From the NCBI GenBank assembly GCA_015485945.1, contig WFSM01000003.1, positions 1 through 10,561 of the forward strand: a stretch of 10,561 nt of DNA. The letters are read 5' to 3'. This DNA is from Candidatus Bipolaricaulota bacterium (lineage in GTDB: Bacteria > Bipolaricaulota > Bipolaricaulia > UBA7950 > UBA9294). The translations under genes and the position numbers were made by a program. The notes below the pieces were generated by a model. The model did not search any database. It was not told the DNA's origin and was given only the letters and a program-made list of their open reading frames with translations. This document shows positions 6,435-10,561 of the stretch, piece after piece. The stretch's first letter is position 1. The number at the start of each line of letters is the position of its first letter.

Positions 6435-6443
6435 ATTTAGCAA
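6425..6443 (+). promoter_or_regulatory. Candidate operator: inverted repeat over the glpK promoter
   Basis: Perfect 6-base arms TTGCTA (6425-6430) and TAGCAA (6438-6443) surround a 7-base centre. The repeat covers the whole -10 box and the expected transcription start, where a bound protein would block polymerase. The DeoR-type regulator at the left edge is the only transcription factor in view and is a natural but unproven candidate. The half-sites do not visibly match the palindrome before ugpB. Confidence 0.5.
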
Positions 6444-6474
6444 AGAAATGAAATAAATCGAAAGGAGATCGCAA

Positions 6475-7947
6475 GTGAAGTACGTCGGAGCGATCGACTT
6501 AGGGACCACTGGAGTGCGGTTTGTCGTATTCGGGAACGATGGTCACCCAATCGGGGCAGCGTATCGCGAGCTTCCCCTGAGCTTCCCACACCCGGGGTGG
6601 GTGGAACAGGATCCCGCGGAACTAGTGACGGCAACAATCGCGGTAATGCGGAAAGTGCTCGATGAAACCAGGATTGACGCCACTGCACTTGCCGGAATCG
6701 GCATCACCAACCAGCGCGAAACCACGATCGTGTGGAACAAGCAAACCGGGGAACCGGTCTATCCCGCGATTGTGTGGCAGGATCGGCGCACGGCAGGCCG
6801 CTGCGCCCAACTTCGTGACGCGGGATGGATCACCGCTCGCACCGGCCTCCCAATCGACCCGTACTTCTCCGCCACTAAGCTGGAGTGGATCTTAAATGAG
6901 CACCCGCAGTTCCGCGCCCGGGCAGCCGCGGGCGAACTGCTGTTCGGCACCCCGGATGCGTGGCTCATCTGGAACCTGACCGGAGTGCACGCTACCGACA
7001 CGACGAACGCATCCCGCACACTGTTATTCGATATTGAGCATCGCATCTGGGACGATGGACTCTGTCGATTCTTTTCGATCCCGTGCGAATGTCTACCCGA
7101 AGTGCGTCCGAGCATCTCCGTATTCGCACCGCTGAAACCCGAGATCATCGGAGAACCGGTGCCGGTTGCCGGCGTTCTCGGGGATCAACAGGCAGCCCTG
7201 ATCGGACAGGGCGGGTTTGACCGTGGCGCCGCCAAGATTACATGGGGGACAGGAGCGTTTCTTCTTCTCAACACTGGTGACCGCCCAATTGCGAGCACAC
7301 ACGGGTTGCTCACAACAATCGCCTACACCACTGCCGACAACGCGAAATACGCGCTTGAAGGGGCGGCGTTTATCGCCGGAGCAGCGATCCAATGGCTGCG
7401 AGATGGGTTGGGATTGATCGCCACCGCTGCTGAAACCGCGGCCGTCGCCCGGACAATTGACTCTACCGACGGCGTGTACCTTGTCCCTGCGTTCGCCGGG
7501 CTGGGAGCACCACATTGGGATCCGACCGCGCGCGGAACGATCGTTGGCCTCACCCGCGGGACCACGCGAGCACACGTCGTACGGGCAGCGTTGGAAGGAA
7601 TCGCCTACGAAACGCACGACCTCATCCGTGCGATGGAAGAAGACGCCGGCACCCGGATCGCAGAGCTGCGGGTCGACGGCGGAGCAGCGCAAAATGACTT
7701 CCTCTGCCAGTTCCAGTCCGACATCCTCGGGATTCCGATTGTGCGTCCCCAAAATACGGAGACAACCGCGCGGGGAGTGGGGTTCGCCGCCGGCATGGCA
7801 ACCGGGATATGGGACAGTCCTGCCGCCGTGATGAAGCTCCCGTGGGACGTGGAACGGTTTATCCCCCGCATAGATGCGTCCACCCGCGCCCGCCTCGTCT
7901 TGGGGTGGGAACGAGCGGTCGAACGCGCGAAAGGATGGGCAAAATGA
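6475..7947 (+). CDS. glpK: Glycerol kinase
   Basis: Phosphorylates glycerol with ATP to sn-G3P in the cytoplasm. It is a 490-residue FGGY kinase, near the usual 500. It opens with the phosphate-binding motif AIDLGTTGVRF (6-16). Glycerol-contact positions known from E. coli GlpK are all kept: R81 and E82 in NQRETT, W101 in IVWQDRRT, Y130 in DPYFSATK, D237 and Q238 in GDQQAAL, and F262 after WGTG. Those contacts favour glycerol over other FGGY substrates. The start is a GTG with AAGGAG (6462-6467) 7 bases upstream. The segment before GDQQAAL (residues 214-235) has neither the His of the PTS-phosphorylated Gram-positive kinases nor the GTR loop that binds fructose bisphosphate in E. coli. It has its own promoter and overlaps glpA. 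Confidence 0.95.
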   Translation: MKYVGAIDLGTTGVRFVVFGNDGHPIGAAYRELPLSFPHPGWVEQDPAELVTATIAVMRKVLDETRIDATALAGIGITNQRETTIVWNKQTGEPVYPAIVWQDRRTAGRCAQLRDAGWITARTGLPIDPYFSATKLEWILNEHPQFRARAAAGELLFGTPDAWLIWNLTGVHATDTTNASRTLLFDIEHRIWDDGLCRFFSIPCECLPEVRPSISVFAPLKPEIIGEPVPVAGVLGDQQAALIGQGGFDRGAAKITWGTGAFLLLNTGDRPIASTHGLLTTIAYTTADNAKYALEGAAFIAGAAIQWLRDGLGLIATAAETAAVARTIDSTDGVYLVPAFAGLGAPHWDPTARGTIVGLTRGTTRAHVVRAALEGIAYETHDLIRAMEEDAGTRIAELRVDGGAAQNDFLCQFQSDILGIPIVRPQNTETTARGVGFAAGMATGIWDSPAAVMKLPWDVERFIPRIDASTRARLVLGWERAVERAKGWAK

Positions 7948-9371
7948 GAATCGGGGTGATCGGAGCCGGCGTGGTAGGTGCTCTCATCGCCCGCGAACTG
8001 TGTCGCTACGAGGTTGAAGTACACCTGTTCGAGCGCGCAGCGGACGTCGCGTTTGGGGTGACCAAAGCGAACTCCGGTGTGATCCACGGCTGTTTCCACG
8101 AGGGTCCGGGGACGGCACGTGCCCGATTCTGCGTCGAAGGTAGCGCCATGTACGCAACCCTCGCTGCGGAGCTCGACTTCCCGTTCCGGCGGATCGGGGC
8201 ACACGTTATCGCATTCACCCCGGTGGACGAACAGACATTAGCGCAACTCCGTGATCAGGGGGAGGAAATCGGGGTTCCCGGGTTGACGATAATCAGCGGC
8301 GAGGAACTGCGGGCTCGCGAGCCGCATGTATCCCCCCAGGCGCGCGCGGCGCTGTGGTCACCGACAGTGGGAATTGTGGAACCGTGGGATGTGGCGATCG
8401 CCGCGGTGGAGAACGCCCGTGACAACGGGCTTTTACTCCATTTGAATACCGAAGTGACTGCGATCGACGTGATCGGCGGACGCGTGCGTGCGGTAACAAC
8501 CACGCGGGGAACGTTTCCCGTTGATGCGGTAGTGAACGCCGCCGGGCTGTATGCGGATCAGGTGGCGCGGATGGTGGGGTTATCCGCGCCGGTTCTCCAT
8601 CCCCGCCGCGGGGAATACCTCCTGCTCGACAAACCGGCGGGGAAAATGGCGAACTCCGTTTTGTTCCCGGCACCGACTGACAACTCCAAGGGAATCCTCG
8701 TCCTACCCACAATCGACGGCAACCTCCTTCTCGGCCCAACCGCTGATGATCTTCCCGCATTCACTCCCGACGCTGTCGCCACGACGACATCGGGGCTAAC
8801 CGCAGCGATCGCCGGGGCACAGCGCCTTGTACCGAAGATCGATCCGCGCCTGACGATCAAGACGTTTGCCGGTGTGCGGCCGGAGCCCATCACCGGGGAA
8901 TTCACCGTCGGCCCCACCAATGTACGCGGGTTCTATCAGGCAGCGGGAATGCGTTCACCCGGACTAACCGCGGCGCCGGCGATCGCGCGCTATCTTGCGC
9001 AAGAACTGACACACGCGATAAACGTTCCAAAGAAAGCTGCGTTTAACCCAAAGCGTACGGCAATTCCACGGTTCTCCGCTCTTTCTCCGCACGACCGTTC
9101 CACCCTAATCGACGCCGACCCACGTTACGGGCGGATCGTCTGTCGCTGCAATGAGGTAACCGAAGGAGAAATCGTTGCGGCTATCCGCCGCGGTGCCCGC
9201 ACCCTCGACGGGATCAAGTTTCGCACTCGTGCCGGGTTCGGCCGCTGCCAAGGTGGCTTCTGCACCGCTCGCATCGTTGCGATCCTCGCCCGCGAGCTCG
9301 GGGTGCCGCCCGAGGAAGTCAGGGTACGCGGCAATGACGATCGGATCATCGTTGGGAGAGTGCGGCCGTGA
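7944..9371 (+). CDS. glpA: FAD-dependent glycerol-3-phosphate dehydrogenase with C-terminal BFD-type [2Fe-2S] domain
   Basis: Oxidises sn-G3P to dihydroxyacetone phosphate using FAD. The 475 residues start at an ATG overlapping the glpK stop as ATGA, with AAGGA at 7931-7935; an ATG at 7935 is too close to that site. The N-terminus has the dinucleotide motif GAGVVG (7-12) with E30 for the ribose, followed by KANSGVIHGCFHEGPGT (41-57), typical of anaerobic GlpA-like oxidases. VNAAGLYADQ (197-206) and FAGVRPEP (308-315) are further DAO-fold marks. The C-terminal part (about 395-455) is a BFD-like domain with four cysteines, CRC (400, 402) and CQGGFC (435, 440), expected to hold a [2Fe-2S] cluster. 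The next gene supplies the likely electron-transfer partner. Another hydroxy-substrate is possible, but glpK beside it supports G3P. Confidence 0.88.
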   Translation: MRIGVIGAGVVGALIARELCRYEVEVHLFERAADVAFGVTKANSGVIHGCFHEGPGTARARFCVEGSAMYATLAAELDFPFRRIGAHVIAFTPVDEQTLAQLRDQGEEIGVPGLTIISGEELRAREPHVSPQARAALWSPTVGIVEPWDVAIAAVENARDNGLLLHLNTEVTAIDVIGGRVRAVTTTRGTFPVDAVVNAAGLYADQVARMVGLSAPVLHPRRGEYLLLDKPAGKMANSVLFPAPTDNSKGILVLPTIDGNLLLGPTADDLPAFTPDAVATTTSGLTAAIAGAQRLVPKIDPRLTIKTFAGVRPEPITGEFTVGPTNVRGFYQAAGMRSPGLTAAPAIARYLAQELTHAINVPKKAAFNPKRTAIPRFSALSPHDRSTLIDADPRYGRIVCRCNEVTEGEIVAAIRRGARTLDGIKFRTRAGFGRCQGGFCTARIVAILARELGVPPEEVRVRGNDDRIIVGRVRP

Positions 9372-10561
9372 CCATCTATCGCACCGACGTGCTCGTGATC
9401 GGAGGCGGGGCGGCCGGGCTCGCCGCCGCAACCGCCGCGGCGAACGCGGGGCGGGAAACGCTGCTGATCGAGCGGGAAGACGCACCGGGAGGAGTGCTCG
9501 AACAGTGTATTCATCCCGGGTTTGGAGTGCATCGCTACAACGAGGAACTCACCGGCCCGGAGTTTGCCATCCGGTTGATGCAAGAACTGGAGAACAGCGG
9601 GGCGCGAGTTCTCACACGCAGGAGCGTTCTTGCCATCGATCCACGCACGGGCGCTGTAAACACAGTGGGGCCGGAGGGGCTGCGGACGATCAAGCCGCGA
9701 GCGATCGTGTTCGCCACCGGGGCACGCGAACGCCCATTCGGAGCGCTCCGCATCCCGGGCCCACGGCCGACGGGAATCTTCACCGCCGGACTCGCACAAA
9801 AGCTCGTCAACTTGTACAACCTCCTCCCCGGTCGGCGTGCACTCATCCTCGGTTCCGGCGACATCGGCCTGATCATGGCGCGGCGGCTGTACCTGGAAGG
9901 GGTGGAAGTGGTGGGAGTGCTAGAACTAAAACCGTTCCCGGGCGGACTAACGCGGAACGTCGTTCAGTGTCTGGACGACTACGGGATTCCCCTTCATCTG
10001 TCCCGCACTGTAACCGCGGTCCATGGCGCGGGGCGTCTCACCGGCGTCACCACAGCGCAGGTTGATGACAATGGCCGGCCGCTCCCGGGAACGGAACGAG
10101 AGTTTGCGGTCGACACGCTGATTCTATCGGTGGGACTCATCCCGGAAGCGGAGCTGATCAACCAATTTGTCGCAATCGATCCAATCAACCGCGGCCCACG
10201 CGTGGACTCCAAATGGCAGACCGACATTCCATGGCTGTTTGCTGCGGGCAACAGCGTGGCGGTGTTTGACCTCGTTGACGTCGTCGCCGGTGCCGGCGAA
10301 GCGGCAGGCCTATTTGCGGCTCGGTTTGCCGGTGGCGAGAGCAATGCGGTCAACAAAATCCCGCTCGTCCGGGGGCAAAACGTGCTTCACCTTGTTCCCA
10401 CCGCACTCGACCCCGCCGTTGCCACCGTCGTCCATCTGCGCGTCCCCCATCCAATGGCGAAGGCACAGGTTCGGATCGGAAATGGGCTTGTATCGCGACG
10501 GGTTATTGGCGCGCGCCCGGCGGAGATGGTGGAGGTGGAGATCCCGCGGGAGGCGATGGCC
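9368..10561 (+). CDS. FAD/NAD(P)-binding oxidoreductase, partner subunit of GlpA (3' end outside window)
   Basis: The frame starts with a GTG overlapping the glpA stop as GTGA and stays open for 398 codons to the window edge. It has a pyridine nucleotide-disulfide oxidoreductase fold: FAD motif GGGAAG (12-17), GGVLEQCIHPGFG (41-53), ATGARERPF (116-124), a second dinucleotide motif GSGDIG (162-167), and a closing FAD motif LFAAGN (290-295) with DLVDVV (301-306). There is no CxxxxC redox disulfide. About 70 residues follow the fold, as in GlpA-associated and HcnB/OoxA-like subunits. Such proteins form complexes with BFD-bearing dehydrogenases and pass electrons onward, probably between FAD and NAD(P). 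The role is like GlpB but the family differs from E. coli GlpB. The visible length is near the usual size, so the stop is probably just outside. Confidence 0.85.
   Translation, partial: MTIYRTDVLVIGGGAAGLAAATAAANAGRETLLIEREDAPGGVLEQCIHPGFGVHRYNEELTGPEFAIRLMQELENSGARVLTRRSVLAIDPRTGAVNTVGPEGLRTIKPRAIVFATGARERPFGALRIPGPRPTGIFTAGLAQKLVNLYNLLPGRRALILGSGDIGLIMARRLYLEGVEVVGVLELKPFPGGLTRNVVQCLDDYGIPLHLSRTVTAVHGAGRLTGVTTAQVDDNGRPLPGTEREFAVDTLILSVGLIPEAELINQFVAIDPINRGPRVDSKWQTDIPWLFAAGNSVAVFDLVDVVAGAGEAAGLFAARFAGGESNAVNKIPLVRGQNVLHLVPTALDPAVATVVHLRVPHPMAKAQVRIGNGLVSRRVIGARPAEMVEVEIPREAMA

Noticed and set aside
6425..6445. Inverted repeat before glpK as a terminator for the Ldh_2 gene
   Set aside because: The arms are only six bases and AT-rich with no T tract after them, and the repeat sits on a good -10 box, so an operator is the better reading.
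7093..7752. 219-codon open frame on the minus strand inside glpK
   Set aside because: It is fully antisense to conserved glycerol kinase motifs and has no ribosome site or recognisable domain.
9175..10065. 296-codon plus-strand frame over the end of glpA and the start of the partner gene
   Set aside because: It is Arg/Ser/Pro-rich low-complexity translation, out of frame with the BFD cysteines and the FAD motifs that define the true frames.
1..10561. CRISPR arrays, tRNA or rRNA genes, insertion sequences, phage genes
   Set aside because: Reading through, I saw no repeat-spacer pattern, transposase or integrase motif, terminal repeats, or RNA gene signature; almost the whole window is coding.

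Overview
This window is one plus-strand operon for taking up and catabolising glycerophosphodiesters, glycerol-3-phosphate (G3P) and glycerol. Order: 3' end of a DeoR-family regulator; ugpB, ugpA and ugpE (ABC importer binding protein and two permeases); a GlpQ-type glycerophosphodiesterase with no signal peptide; a HAD-IIA phosphatase; an Ldh_2-family dehydrogenase; glpK; a glpA-type G3P dehydrogenase with a C-terminal [2Fe-2S] domain; and a partner FAD/NAD(P) oxidoreductase that runs off the right edge. Nothing on the minus strand is convincing, and no gap exceeds about 85 bases.

The organism is a bacterium. UgpB has a plain signal peptide without a lipobox, which fits a diderm with a periplasm. 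The GlpA-plus-BFD-domain and FAD/NAD(P) partner arrangement is common in anaerobic and deep-branching lineages. I cannot assign a phylum. Composition is uneven: sampled 60-base blocks give about 42% GC in ugpA and in the 5' part of ugpB, but about 57-65% GC in the genes after ugpE.

Inferred pathway: UgpBAE, with an ATPase encoded elsewhere, imports G3P or its diesters. Cytoplasmic GlpQ cuts diesters to G3P plus an alcohol. GlpA and its partner oxidise G3P to dihydroxyacetone phosphate. The phosphatase could turn a glycerol phosphate into glycerol, which GlpK rephosphorylates to sn-G3P. The Ldh_2 dehydrogenase has no obvious step; it may balance redox or act on a released headgroup product.

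Control elements read from the DNA are: an 18-bp imperfect palindrome before the ugpB ribosome site; a 13-bp stem-loop between ugpB and ugpA, followed by a small hairpin that buries the ugpA Shine-Dalgarno; and a TTGACC-N17-TACAAT promoter before glpK overlapped by a TTGCTA-N7-TAGCAA inverted repeat. Most other junctions are overlapping or abutting stop/start pairs. I see no wholly new system. The most unusual points are the phosphatase and kinase in the same operon, the unassigned dehydrogenase, and the two layered RNA structures between ugpB and ugpA.
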